The notes beneath the pieces were generated by a model. That model had not been told where the DNA came from and searched no databases. It saw nothing but the letters and a program-made list of their open reading frames with translations. DNA of 64,000 nucleotides, from NCBI GenBank assembly GCA_905209085.1, contig CAJLRM010000006.1, positions 62,001 to 126,000 of the forward strand, written 5' to 3'. Origin of the DNA: an uncultured Eubacteriales bacterium (lineage in GTDB: Bacteria > Bacillota > Clostridia > Christensenellales > Borkfalkiaceae). Within the stretch, counting starts at the first letter, position 1. The number at the start of each line of letters is the position of its first letter. Both the position numbers and the translations under genes were made by a program. Positions 1-9,031 of the stretch are shown one piece after another.

Positions 1-1
1 C

Positions 2-160
2 AACGCGCAAGAACTTTCCGCACCCGAGAAAGGAAGAATGAAAAACGTCATCAAGGAAGATCTGGACGGCACGATAGAGCTGAAATTGTTTGAAGGCGAA
101 AAGCCGGCGTATACGTTTCACGGCAAAAACGCGGGGGTAGAATGGGTGGACTTCCCTTGA
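2..160 (+). CDS. C-terminal end of an unidentified protein (partial)
   Basis: An open frame enters from the left edge and runs 52 codons to TGA at 158-160, ending in VEWVDFP. The first base of the window is the last base of the preceding codon. No recognisable domain is visible in this short tail, so no function is proposed. The stop lies 31 bases before the -35 element of the next gene's promoter, so this gene ends before the c-di-AMP receptor unit starts. Codon use looks like normal backbone coding sequence. It could also be a chance open frame, but the length, composition and clean stop favour a real gene end. Confidence 0.5.
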   Translation, partial: NAQELSAPEKGRMKNVIKEDLDGTIELKLFEGEKPAYTFHGKNAGVEWVDFP

Positions 161-191
161 CGGAATTGTAAAAGCAATCTGAATTTCCCTA

Positions 192-220
192 TTGACTTTG
201 ACTTTCTTCTATGTTATAAT
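192..220 (+). promoter_or_regulatory. sigma-A promoter of the c-di-AMP receptor gene
   Basis: TTGACT (192-197) and a perfect TATAAT (215-220) are separated by 17 bp. The expected transcription start is near 227, just ahead of the GTAGGAGGAAG ribosome binding site and the ATG at 243. Confidence 0.85.
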
Positions 221-242
221 AAATTGCGTAGGAGGAAGAATT

Positions 243-572
243 ATGAAAATGATAACGGCTATTGTCAACAAAAAGGATGCGGGTTCCGTGTGTGACGCGC
301 TCACGAAAGCGGGATATTTTTTCACCAAAATGGCGACGACGGGCGGATTTTTAAAGGCGGGAAATACGACGCTGTTGATAGGCACGGATAACGATAAAGT
401 AACGGCAGCGGTAGAAATTATACGAAAAAACTGCGCCCAAAGAATGCAGATGGTGCCGACTATGCCCTCGGGGGAAGGCGGGTATCGCGGCTTTAACTAC
501 TTCCCCGCCGAAGTTTTGGTGGGCGGAGCGACCGTATTCGTCACCGACGTCGAATATTACGAAAAAATGTAA
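243..572 (+). CDS. darA: PII-like cyclic di-AMP receptor (DarA/PstA family)
   Basis: A 109-residue cytosolic protein of the PII-like family that binds the second messenger cyclic di-AMP (DarA in Bacillus, PstA in Listeria and Staphylococcus). The length equals the family's usual length. The signature stretches are present: a KMATTGGFLKAGNTTLLIG core (about residues 29-47), and a C-terminal VGGATVFV strand. The ATG at 243 is chosen because it follows GGAGG at normal spacing; an upstream in-frame extension has no ribosome binding site and would begin inside the promoter. The gene has its own promoter and appears monocistronic. The family's downstream partners are generally unknown; trimer formation is known for the family but not shown here. 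Confidence 0.9.
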   Translation: MKMITAIVNKKDAGSVCDALTKAGYFFTKMATTGGFLKAGNTTLLIGTDNDKVTAAVEIIRKNCAQRMQMVPTMPSGEGGYRGFNYFPAEVLVGGATVFVTDVEYYEKM

Positions 573-849
573 CGGATAGAAACGGCTCTTCGCTTAGCAG
601 AAAAGAAAAATCGGCGTCATCACGGCCGCGACTTTCTTTCTTTGAGGGCGCCGGTCGTTTCTTAAATCGAATAGGGGCAAAGCATTTGGAGCGTACAAGA
701 ACTCGATACTGAAAAAACACCTTGAAAGCGGTCGTTTTCAAGGTGTTTTAGTTTGTATAACAACAAAAACGCGGTTTTTTATGGGAGGAGAGTTTAAGAG
801 ATTGGACTAACCTATAAGAAATTATTATGGAAAAATAATCCATATTTTC
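573..849. other. intergenic stretch without a supported gene
   Basis: Apart from the terminator at 714-750 I see no coding sequence. A 66-codon minus-strand frame at 541-741 runs through the terminator, has arginine/lysine-rich random composition, and is not credible. Confidence 0.6.
714..750. terminator. bidirectional intrinsic terminator
   Basis: Arms AACACCTTGAAA and TTTTCAAGGTGTT form a stem around a GCGGTCG loop, with an A tract before and a T-rich tract after, so it can work on both strands. It lies downstream of the c-di-AMP receptor gene. Confidence 0.7.
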
Positions 850-902
850 TTGACAAAATAAAAAGAAAGAGGTATAATAAAGAAAAAGCGAACATATGTT
901 CG
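850..902 (+). promoter_or_regulatory. sigma-A promoter with LexA (SOS) operator
   Basis: TTGACA (850-855) and TATAAT (873-878) are 17 bp apart, a consensus promoter. The perfect palindrome CGAACATATGTTCG (889-902) lies just after the expected start site. It matches the Gram-positive LexA/DinR operator (GAAC-N4-GTTC within CGAAC...GTTCG). Bound LexA would block transcription until DNA damage. The same palindrome with the same flanks controls the prophage integrase at 38759-38772. What is now transcribed is only a 10-codon ORF (944-976) and the zinc-ribbon ORF, so the original SOS-regulated gene seems to be lost. Confidence 0.75.
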
Positions 903-1037
903 TATTTTAAGGCAAACAATAGGAAAGATAAGGAGAAAAGACCAATGCAGAATACGAGAACAAATAAGGCGAAGTGAAAAGATAGGCGTCAGATGTTTAG
1001 TGAGAAGCAGGAATCGAATTGATAGGAAGTGTGAAAG

Positions 1038-1199
1038 ATGAAATACGTAAATTGTCCGGAATGCGGGCATAAGCTGATGGAGGGAGAAGAGTGCAATAAT
1101 GTACAGGTGAAATGTACGAAATGCGGAGCGATTATAAAAGCGAGCATCACTGCGAGTGAAGTGCTGATAAAAGTCAAGGATATGCTGTTGTGTCGATAA
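1038..1199 (+). CDS. small zinc-ribbon protein (Com-like), 53 residues
   Basis: ATG at 1038 opens a 53-codon ORF that begins MKYVNCPECGHKLMEGEEC and has a second knuckle, CTKCGA. The two CxxC pairs (residues about 6-9 and 26-29) form a typical four-cysteine zinc ribbon resembling the phage Mu Com family, whose members bind nucleic acid. The ribosome binding site is weak (AGGAAGTG about 10 bp upstream). It lies downstream of the LexA-box promoter and directly before the RHS fragment. The open frame continues past the stop in the +1 frame (KSRICCCVDKFARGI and onward), so a frameshift may have separated this ORF from the next. The function is not known; a mobile-element regulator is an inference. 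Confidence 0.55.
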   Translation: MKYVNCPECGHKLMEGEECNNVQVKCTKCGAIIKASITASEVLIKVKDMLLCR

Positions 1200-1224
1200 A
1201 TTTGCAAGAGGCATCATCGAAGCG

Positions 1225-2601
1225 TTGACAGATGTGGGCTTCACTTCCGATACGATGCCAATCATTACAAGTTTTGGCGGGAGCACAGAAACATGGCATA
1301 ATATTAAGTCAGGACTGCAAAGTATGACGGTAACGATAGACTACAAAGGACTTTCTGAAAGAGCTGTGGAGGTGGCGGATAATATTATATGCGGGATAGA
1401 GCCGGATTCCGAAGGAAGCGTGGATAATGGCTCGGGAGAGATTGCGACGGGAAGTATTCCGGGAGAATTTTATGACCAACACAGCGAGCTGCCTCCTGAT
1501 GACGAAGAAAAAATTTTGGAACGCATAGAAGTAACAAAAGAGCCTGCAAGGATGAGATATCTGAGATACGAACAGTTTGACGTATACGGGATGGTAGTGA
1601 CCGCGTATTATGAAGACGGTTCATCCAGGAGGATTTCAAATTATTATTTGAAAATAGTTCCCGAAATTTTGGAAAGTAAAGGAAGCTCGGTTACAGTTGA
1701 TCTTTATTATCGGGAAGGAGGACGCGAGGAAACGACGTCCATAGAAGTGGAAGTGGTAGAAAGAAATTTGAGTAGTTTGGAAGTTGTAAAAAACCCTAAT
1801 AGGACACAATATCTCCTCGGCGAAACTTTTGATATGACGGGCATGATCGTGAAAGCGGTATATGCAGGCGGAATCGAACGGGAAGTTCCGTTAAATAAAC
1901 TCGAAGTGCTCGAACCGTCTATGAATAACACAGGAACAAAAAAGATAGAAGTTTTTTATAGCGACGGGAATAAAGTAAGCGCGACGGTAGATGTAAAGGT
2001 TGTGGAAAGGTCGTTGAGCGGTTTGAAGCTTGTCTTTCTTCCGCATAAAGAATATGTAGAGGGAGAAATTTTTGATCCGGTGGGAATGAAAATAGAGGCG
2101 CAATATGGGAACGAAGTTTGGTTGCCGGTGGAAGATTATTATTATAAAAATAATATGGGAACGAAGACGGATACTCCGCCGTCTTTAACAACGGGGAAAA
2201 GTATGGTGGAGGTGTACTATAAAGAGAACGATACCGATGAGATGAAAATTGAAGTGTGGATTACCGTATTGAGTAAAGGGTCGGCAAACGGAAAAATAAG
2301 GCAAACGAAATTAAACTATGAATGCGGAGCGGGCCAAGCCGCCGTAAACGTTTATACGGGGAACCTGGAATTTGAACATTCGGACGTCGTTATCGGAACA
2401 AATGATTATCAGGCGGGAATCAGTCATATTTATAACAATAACGGATTTGGTTTGTCGCAAAATATAAATACCTATATGGGGAAAGGCTGGAAGCTGAACG
2501 TTCAACAGTATTTATATGAAGATAATAACAAGTATTTATATATCGACGGCGGCGGAGCGACGCATATCTTTGAAAAGCTGGGGGACGGAGAAAGATGTTA
2601 G
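1225..2601 (+). pseudogene. truncated RHS-repeat surface protein with Ig-like domains
   Basis: The frame encodes about 458 residues. After an unassigned N-terminus (about 1-85) come three bacterial Ig-like units of about 80 residues, recognisable by repeated L..V..P.R..YL.GE.FD..GM.V.A.Y patterns (about residues 95-185, 186-265, 268-350). The last about 90 residues (CGAGQAAVNVYTGNLEFEH through GGGATHIFEKLGDGE) are the start of an RHS/YD-repeat module of large wall-associated proteins. These normally continue for a thousand or more residues. Here the frame stops at TAG right after GDGERC, and no RHS repeats follow. There is no signal peptide and no convincing start: TTG 1225 lacks a good ribosome binding site. 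Both ends are therefore broken. The downstream break abuts the truncated ArsR gene. Confidence 0.7.
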
Positions 2602-2781
2602 TGTGGGAAGGGAATGAATATACGGCGGCCTCTGCAAATATTTCAAAATACGAAGCCGCGTTTCGCTGCCCAATACTTCGCATATTTCGGCTATAATCGG
2701 AAGATCCTCTTCCCGCGCGATCGTTAAATTGAGATCCAGACTGAGATTTTTATAGAATTTTTTTGTGTTTATTCTTGACAT
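2536..2781 (-). pseudogene. truncated ArsR-type regulator (N-terminal half)
   Basis: Reading leftwards from ATG at 2781, the product begins MSRINTKKFYKNLSLDLNL and reaches EICEVLGSETRLRILKYLQ, the first helix of an ArsR-family winged helix. The homology ends at about 2620-2640; the remaining residues to 2536 are antisense to the RHS fragment and meaningless. An AAAGGA ribosome binding site and a promoter (TTTACT, 17 bp, TAGAAT on the minus strand) are intact upstream, so only the 3' end has been lost. Two unrelated genes joined tail-to-tail point to a deletion or recombination joint rather than point mutation. Confidence 0.65.
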
Positions 2782-2898
2782 TTTGATAAAATCCTTTTCT
2801 TTAATTCTATCATATCGCGGCGCAAAAGTAAACTAATTTATTAGTATTCTTATATGAAACAATCTATTATTTTAGTCTGTTAAAAATTTAGATAGATA

Positions 2899-2927
2899 TT
2901 GACAGGCGGGAAGGAATGGCATATAAT
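2899..2927 (+). promoter_or_regulatory. sigma-A promoter of the surface lipoprotein operon
   Basis: TTGACA (2899-2904) and TATAAT (2922-2927) with a 17-bp spacer, a full consensus promoter, 38 bp before the first ATG. It probably drives the three genes to 8906. Confidence 0.85.
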
Positions 2928-2965
2928 GTACTCAATCGAATCAATTTTTCGTTAGGGAGGATGTT

Positions 2966-3784
2966 ATGAAATATAAGAAAGCAGGAATGGTACTTACCGC
3001 CGCGATATTGGCGCTGGGCATGGGCGGATCGTTCACCGGCTGCGGCGAAAAACCCGTCGATTATAAACCCATCGATATGCTCGAAGAGTCGCCTGCGCAA
3101 ATTCCGGACGGCTTTTTGACGCCCGAGGAAATTCCGGCAGTGGAGCCGCCCGACGACGACAAAGACCCGTGGCTGCCCGACATTATCGATCGCGACGAAC
3201 CCAACGACGATTTTTCGGGCGATTTTGACGATTCTCAGCAATACGTCTATCAGCGGGAAACCGTTACGCTTGCGAAAGTGAGCGGCGGAATTTCGATGGG
3301 GGAAGAGGGTGCGGGCGGCTTACAGAATTGTGTAACGACGGAAACTAATTCCATGGCGGTGAGCACGACGGAGAGCGCGCCCTTTCCTTATGGTACGATT
3401 ACCTGTTCGGTCAGGACCAAGACGAACACCGATTCGGGCATCGTGTTCGGATTGAATAGCAATGCGTCAAGTTTTTGGGAAGGAAACGGAATCAGCTATT
3501 ACTACTTTTTCCTCGGCAGAGATGGCACGGCCTATTTGGGCAAGACGGACAACGGCAAATGGACGGTATGTCACATCGTGAACTATACGTTCCGAGCAAC
3601 TGAAACCTATCGGTTGAAGGTCGTGTATAGGGGAAATAAAATTTGTTGTTACGTCAACGGGGAACTCATGTTCGGATTTCGTGACGACGCCGCGTTGAAA
3701 GGGACTCGTTACGGAGTTCGCAGCGGCGCAAGCGACGTGGAATTTACAGATCTTTCGATCACGAACGAATATCTGTATGCTTGA
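2966..3784 (+). CDS. surface lipoprotein with a LamG/concanavalin-like domain
   Basis: 272 residues. The signal peptide MKYKKAGMVLTAAILALGMG ends in a lipobox (SFTGC, Cys26), so the protein should be lipid-anchored outside the membrane. Residues about 30-90 are an acidic, proline-rich stalk. Residues about 95-270 form a jelly-roll domain (SGIVFGLN..., YYYFFLGRDGTAYLG, YRLKVVYRGNKICCYVNGE, GTRYGVRSG) like the 3-keto-disaccharide hydrolase/LamG group. Such domains usually bind carbohydrate; no hydrolase active site is evident to me. GGGAGG before ATG 2966 fixes the start. The next gene starts 14 bp downstream and carries the same domain type, so the operon looks dedicated to the cell surface. 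Ligand unknown. Confidence 0.8.
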   Translation: MKYKKAGMVLTAAILALGMGGSFTGCGEKPVDYKPIDMLEESPAQIPDGFLTPEEIPAVEPPDDDKDPWLPDIIDRDEPNDDFSGDFDDSQQYVYQRETVTLAKVSGGISMGEEGAGGLQNCVTTETNSMAVSTTESAPFPYGTITCSVRTKTNTDSGIVFGLNSNASSFWEGNGISYYYFFLGRDGTAYLGKTDNGKWTVCHIVNYTFRATETYRLKVVYRGNKICCYVNGELMFGFRDDAALKGTRYGVRSGASDVEFTDLSITNEYLYA

Positions 3785-3798
3785 TAAGGAGAAAATTT

Positions 3799-6700
3799 AT
3801 GTCCAAGAGATTAGATAAGATATTGGCGGCGGGGGTTGCCGCGCTTACGGTGACTTGTTCGGCGGCGGTGCTCGCCGCCTGTCAAGACGATTCGGTAGAA
3901 GGCTACACCGTTACCTTTGTGACCGACGGCGGAACTTCCTACGGAAAGATCGAAACGCAGGCTCCCGGGCAGGCGATCGTGCTCTCTGTGCCGGAAAAAT
4001 ACGGCTCTGTGTTTAAGGGATGGTACGAAACTTCGACCTTTGAGGGCGAAGCGATCGTAGGGGAATATGTGCCCGCGGGGGACGCGACGCTGTATGCCAA
4101 ATGGGAAGCCGTGGAGTACACCGTTACCTTTGAAACGGACGGCGGCACGCAGTATTTGCCCGTCGTGAGTCAGGGACGGGCGATTGCGTTGCCTTTGCCG
4201 AAAAAAGCCGATTATAAGTTTCTCGGTTGGTACGATAACGCGCAAGGCGAAGGCGAAAAATTGGGCGATTCTTACCTGCCGCAAGGGAACGTCGTTCTCT
4301 ACGCCAAGTGGGAAAAGCAATATCGGGAAATTTCTTTCCGGTCCGACGGCGGCACGACGCATACCCCTTTGAAGGATTTTGGGGAAGGGGTGGAGCTTCC
4401 GACGCCTCAGAAATACGGCTATGAATTTTTGGGTTGGTACGAGAATGAATCGCTGACGGGAGATCCCGTTTCGCAGACGTATGCCGCGACGGAAAATATT
4501 ACGCTGTGGGCAAAGTGGAAAAAAGTCACTTATGTGTATCTGTATTACGGCACATTGACCGAACACGTGCGCCTTAGCTACGACGCGGGGACTGCGATCG
4601 ACGTGAGCGAACTCGCTCCGCCCGAAGAATTGGTGATCGACGGGATTTCCTGTCCCTTTGTCAAATGGGTTTATGACGGGGAAAGCGCGCAAGACGTTCC
4701 CGATTCGATTACTTTGGGCGAGGATCATATATACCTTGTGGCGGTTTATGATTTTTCGGCGCTGCCGCCCAAAGAAAACGTTGCGGAGAATGCGGACGGC
4801 AGCTGGACTTCGACGGGAAAATCGATTAAAATTTTAGTCGACGAAGGCGAAAACGAAGGGGCGTATACGATGGACGCCACCTTCCGCAAGGGCAAGTCGG
4901 GAAGCGTGAATCTGGCGCTCCGCATGATTCACAGCGGCGCCGATTACGCTTATGAAGATTTGGGGACGGAGTATATCGCGCTGGGACTGATCCCTTCGTC
5001 GGGCGGTTTGCAGATCAGCAAGGTCATCGACGGGAAATGGTCGACCATCCGCGGGAATATGGCGCTTGAAGATTTGCCAAAGTCGTGGCAGGACAGATTT
5101 AACGCGGCTTCTGCCAGCGATAAAATTACCGTCAATATGCGCGTTTACGATTACGGCGATCGTTTTGAATTTTATATCGACGGCGAGCTGGCGTATACCT
5201 GTTCGGATCGGGCGCTGCTCCAATCTTTCGAGGGAACGGGATTCGGTATGCGTTCTTCGACTGCGGACGCCGTATTTTCCGATTTTGAATACCGCGCGTT
5301 TAAGACGGTGCGTTTTGAGGCGAACGGCGGGACGGAGTGCAACGCAGTCCTCTATGCAATGGGAAAACTCAATGCTCCCGTTCCTACGAAAGAGGAGTAT
5401 GTGTTTACCGGTTGGTATTACGATCAGGCGTGTACGAAAGCGGTCGATTTGGATAGACCCGAGATCGACGGGGACGAGGCGACGCTGTATGCCGGTTGGA
5501 GGGAGGCGCGTTATCGCGTCACGCTGTCTAAGGACGGCGAAACTTATCGAAGCATCGGTTATGAGAGCGGAGCAATTGCGCTTCCCGATCTTTCCAACGA
5601 ACGCAATAAAATCTTTACGGGCTGGTATTACGACGAGGCGTGCACGCGCAAAGTGGACGCGGACGCGCCCGAAATTGCGGGAAACGTTACGCTGTACGCG
5701 GGATGGCGGTATCCGACGCATAAGAATTTTATCGACAACGGCGACGGCACTTACGGCGTCGGCAACGGCAGCGCGGCGGCGGTGATCGGCGAAGCCAAAT
5801 TCGAATATTATCAATTTTCTATGAATTACGTCTTTGCCAAAGGCTCGGGCGGGGCGGGCGGCATCGCTTTCCGTATGGCGATTTATGCAGACGATTCCTA
5901 TGAAAAGCACGAATTGGGCTGTCAGTATATCTCCGCAGGAATCGACCCCAATGCGGGACTTTTACAAGTGGGCAGGATCGACAACGGCTTTGCGCAGATG
6001 AAGGGCAGTAAAGTCGCTCTGGAAAAACTGCCCGCCGCCTGGCAGCAAAAGTTTAATGCCGCGGCAAGCGGCGAGCAGATCGCGGTGACTATTTCGGTAC
6101 GCGATTACGGCGAGTATTTCGAGATTTATCTGGACGGCGGACTTTCGTTCACCTCGAACGAAGACATCGGCGGTTTTCAGGGCAGGGGATATGGCGTGCG
6201 TTCGTCTACGAAGAACGTTTCTTTCACCGTTTCCGTGGCGGAAATTCCTTCCTACCGCGTTTCCTTTGACGAAAAAGGCGGGGGATCGGTCGACGACCTT
6301 CTCTATATCGAGGGCGTAAGCGTCGCTTTGCCCAAAGTCGAAAAGGCGAGTTATATCTTCCTCGGCTGGTATTACGACGATGCCTGCACGCAGGCGGTGG
6401 ACGAAACGCTGTTCGCTCCCACGCAGGACATTACGCTGTACGCGGGGTGGAAAGCGGCGGCTTATACGATTTCTCTCGAAAGTAACTGCGAGAACGCCTT
6501 GGACGACGTCTATTACGAAAGCGGCGCGATCGAGTTGCCTACGCCGGCGACGAAGCTTGCGAATAAGATCTTTAACGGCTGGTACTACGACGAGGCGTGC
6601 ACGCGCAAAGTGGACGCGGACGCGCCCGAGATCGCCCAAGATATGACGCTGTACGCAGGTTGGCGGTATCCCACGCACAGCAACTTTACCGACAACAAAG

Positions 6701-7233
6701 ACGGAACGTACAGCGTCGGCGCGAGCGGAAAACTCGCCGTAGTCATCGGGGAAACGACGTTCGGGCATACGGAATACTCCATGAACTACACGTTTAAAAA
6801 GGGCGCAGGCGGCGCAGGCGGGCTTGCCTTCCGTATGCAGTTATATGCCGATAACTCCTTTGAAACGAAGGGTTCCGGCACTAACTATATCGCGGTCGGC
6901 GTGACTGGCGCGGGCGTGTTGGCGGTAAGTAAAGTCGAGGACGGCGCATGGGCGCGTATCTGCGGCGATATTGCGCTCGCCAAGCTGCCGCAGGGATGGC
7001 AGGATAAAATGAACGCGGCGCAAACGGACGCAGAGGTTACCGTCAATATCACGGTGCGCGATTACGGCAGTTATTTTGAGATATATCTTGACGGCAGTCT
7101 TGCCTACACCTGTGAGGATACCGAGCTTTTAAGCCGCTTTACGGGTACGGGTTACGGCTCCCGCTCGACGACGATGAACGTTACGTTCGATTGCACAGTC
7201 AAAGAAATAAACGTTGAGGAGAATGTAGGATGA
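3799..7233 (+). CDS. large lipoprotein with InlB B-repeats and three LamG-like domains
   Basis: 1144 residues. The signal peptide ends in the lipobox VLAAC. The layout is modular: three Listeria-Bacteroides (InlB B/Flg_new) repeats in the first about 240 residues, each with a GG(T/S)...F.GWY...LYAKW pattern; a jelly-roll domain (about 325-510); two B-repeats; a second jelly roll; two more B-repeats; a third jelly roll to the C-terminus. The second and third blocks are near copies (GWYYDEACTRKVDADAPEI occurs in both), so the gene grew by internal duplication. ATG 3799 is preferred over an upstream in-frame codon overlapping the previous stop because AAGGAG lies just before it. It probably displays several carbohydrate-binding modules. 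The stop overlaps the next start (ATGA). Confidence 0.85.
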   Translation: MSKRLDKILAAGVAALTVTCSAAVLAACQDDSVEGYTVTFVTDGGTSYGKIETQAPGQAIVLSVPEKYGSVFKGWYETSTFEGEAIVGEYVPAGDATLYAKWEAVEYTVTFETDGGTQYLPVVSQGRAIALPLPKKADYKFLGWYDNAQGEGEKLGDSYLPQGNVVLYAKWEKQYREISFRSDGGTTHTPLKDFGEGVELPTPQKYGYEFLGWYENESLTGDPVSQTYAATENITLWAKWKKVTYVYLYYGTLTEHVRLSYDAGTAIDVSELAPPEELVIDGISCPFVKWVYDGESAQDVPDSITLGEDHIYLVAVYDFSALPPKENVAENADGSWTSTGKSIKILVDEGENEGAYTMDATFRKGKSGSVNLALRMIHSGADYAYEDLGTEYIALGLIPSSGGLQISKVIDGKWSTIRGNMALEDLPKSWQDRFNAASASDKITVNMRVYDYGDRFEFYIDGELAYTCSDRALLQSFEGTGFGMRSSTADAVFSDFEYRAFKTVRFEANGGTECNAVLYAMGKLNAPVPTKEEYVFTGWYYDQACTKAVDLDRPEIDGDEATLYAGWREARYRVTLSKDGETYRSIGYESGAIALPDLSNERNKIFTGWYYDEACTRKVDADAPEIAGNVTLYAGWRYPTHKNFIDNGDGTYGVGNGSAAAVIGEAKFEYYQFSMNYVFAKGSGGAGGIAFRMAIYADDSYEKHELGCQYISAGIDPNAGLLQVGRIDNGFAQMKGSKVALEKLPAAWQQKFNAAASGEQIAVTISVRDYGEYFEIYLDGGLSFTSNEDIGGFQGRGYGVRSSTKNVSFTVSVAEIPSYRVSFDEKGGGSVDDLLYIEGVSVALPKVEKASYIFLGWYYDDACTQAVDETLFAPTQDITLYAGWKAAAYTISLESNCENALDDVYYESGAIELPTPATKLANKIFNGWYYDEACTRKVDADAPEIAQDMTLYAGWRYPTHSNFTDNKDGTYSVGASGKLAVVIGETTFGHTEYSMNYTFKKGAGGAGGLAFRMQLYADNSFETKGSGTNYIAVGVTGAGVLAVSKVEDGAWARICGDIALAKLPQGWQDKMNAAQTDAEVTVNITVRDYGSYFEIYLDGSLAYTCEDTELLSRFTGTGYGSRSTTMNVTFDCTVKEINVEENVG

Positions 7234-8906
7234 AAAAGAAAATAAAGAGGGCTCTTATTTCTGCGTTGACGCTCTCGCTGGCAATGGGGGCGGCGGGCAT
7301 CGCGCCGAGGGTACGCGCGGAGGAAAACTTTTCGAATCTGGCGTCCGTTGCGGCCGTGAACGAGCGCAAAAACGCGTATACTGTCATGAATCATTATAAA
7401 TATCGCATGGAAAAGGCATTCGAGCGCTCGCCCGATACTTTCGAGGCATGGATAAACGTGCCCGAGGGATCTCTCGGCGGTACCATCATGGGGAATTTAT
7501 TTTACGATTCCCTGCAATATGAGGGAACGATCGAGTGGGCGGTGGACGCGATCGGCCGCATCAAACTCAACTGGGACGACGGAAACTTTGTCTACACCTT
7601 CCAAAACGCGCACATTGACGACGGACAGTGGCATCACGTCGCGGTCGTGCGCGATCCCGCCGCGCATACGTTTACGCTCTATGTGGACGGGGCGGAAAAG
7701 GATCGCGTGAGATCGGAACAGGACGACGCCGTGAATGCCAATATGCCCATGAGCGTCGGCGTGGACTATCGTACCTTCACTTCTTCCAAGACGCCGTTCG
7801 AAGGCTACGTCCGTCAAATTACGGTATACAACGGGGCGATCGACGAGGAGCGCATCCGCTCGGATATGCAAACGGAGCAGATCGCCGACGATTATAACGG
7901 CCAAATTATGGGAAACTGGGTATTCGGGGAGGAATGGACGGAGCGCTTTTTGAGCGATACGACCGCAAATGAAAATCACGCGGCGCTGCAAACGTTCGAT
8001 AAATACGTGGGGGTGGCGAGCGAGGATTTCGAATACGATTATATGCTTGTCGGCATTCCCGACGTCCAGACCTGTATGCGTTATCAGTATGATACGTATC
8101 TCGATATGATGCAGTGGCTTGCCGATCACGCGCAGTCGAAAAAGATGGCGTTTGCCTGGCAGGTGGGCGACCTTTCCGACGTCGGATCGACCGAGAGCTT
8201 TTATCGCGACGCCGCGGCGGGAATCTCCAAACTGGACGGAAAACTGCCGTACAGCTTCGTCCCCGGCAATCACGATTACGATCACAATTGGGAGCCGAGC
8301 CGCCAGCAGACGTATTTTGATCGGTACTTCCCGTATGATAAGTATAGCCGGATGTCCAATTTTGGCGGCGCGTACAAAGAAGGTTCGATGGCGAACACCT
8401 ATTCGCTGTACGAAGTATGCGGCGTGGAATATATGGTCATCAATTTAGAGTACCGTCCGCGCAAGAGCGTGCTGCGCTGGGCGGGCAGACTTTGCGAAAT
8501 GTATCCTCAGCGCCGCGTTATCGTCAACACGCACAGCTATATGAACAACGACGGCTCGTTTATGACGGACGGGGACGACGAGTCGCTGGGCGGCGAGGAC
8601 GTGTTCGAAGGACTCGTCAAGCAGTACGATAACATTTTCATGGCATTCGGAGGTCATGTCTGTTCTGACGACGCGTTGGTGCGTTTGGATCAAGGCGTTC
8701 ACGGCAATACGGTGGCGTCGTTTCTGATCGATACCCAAACGGCGACGCACGATAACGGCGTAGGGGAGGACATTGTCTTTTTGATGAAGATCAACGAGCA
8801 AAAGAAACTCATGAGTTGTTATTATTATTCGCCTGCGAACGACGGCGCGTATAATATACAAAATCAATTTGAAATATCGTTTGCCGAGTGGAACGATCTT
8901 ATTTAA
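7230..8906 (+). CDS. secreted LamG domain plus calcineurin-like metallophosphatase
   Basis: 558 residues with a Sec signal peptide (MKKKIKRALISALTLSLAMG, cleavage near VRAEE). Residues about 40-215 form a LamG domain (DTFEAWINV..., DGQWHHVAVVRD, YVDGAEKDRV). From about 270 a two-metal phosphoesterase follows: PDVQ, GDLSD, GNHDYDHN, NTHSYMNNDG and GGHVCSD supply the metal-ligand motifs. The first motif has Gln where many family members have His, as seen in the secreted LamG-associated branch. The substrate is unknown; phosphodiester or phosphorylated-glycan hydrolysis at the surface is a family-based inference. The start overlaps the stop of the preceding lipoprotein gene, which indicates translational coupling and a shared role. 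Confidence 0.85.
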   Translation: MKKKIKRALISALTLSLAMGAAGIAPRVRAEENFSNLASVAAVNERKNAYTVMNHYKYRMEKAFERSPDTFEAWINVPEGSLGGTIMGNLFYDSLQYEGTIEWAVDAIGRIKLNWDDGNFVYTFQNAHIDDGQWHHVAVVRDPAAHTFTLYVDGAEKDRVRSEQDDAVNANMPMSVGVDYRTFTSSKTPFEGYVRQITVYNGAIDEERIRSDMQTEQIADDYNGQIMGNWVFGEEWTERFLSDTTANENHAALQTFDKYVGVASEDFEYDYMLVGIPDVQTCMRYQYDTYLDMMQWLADHAQSKKMAFAWQVGDLSDVGSTESFYRDAAAGISKLDGKLPYSFVPGNHDYDHNWEPSRQQTYFDRYFPYDKYSRMSNFGGAYKEGSMANTYSLYEVCGVEYMVINLEYRPRKSVLRWAGRLCEMYPQRRVIVNTHSYMNNDGSFMTDGDDESLGGEDVFEGLVKQYDNIFMAFGGHVCSDDALVRLDQGVHGNTVASFLIDTQTATHDNGVGEDIVFLMKINEQKKLMSCYYYSPANDGAYNIQNQFEISFAEWNDLI

Positions 8907-9031
8907 AGCAGGGGGAAGCCGCCCTTGTGGAAGAAAGAAGAGCGGAATACCCTAACTCGTTCCGTTTGTCGGGCGATTCGTGTCCTCGTAAATCTCCTAA
9001 AAAGCATAGAGCCCGTTAACATAGAAAGAAT

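Noticed and set aside
825..1286. 153-codon minus-strand frame over the LexA-box promoter and zinc-ribbon ORF
   Set aside because: Phe/Ile/Leu-rich translation of AT-rich control DNA, no ribosome binding site, and it runs through a consensus promoter.
3811..5910. Long minus-strand frames (305 and 358 codons) inside the B-repeat lipoprotein gene
   Set aside because: They mirror the repetitive, GC-biased coding strand, show Arg/Phe/Ile-rich random composition and no family motif; the plus-strand gene has signal peptide, lipobox and clear domains.
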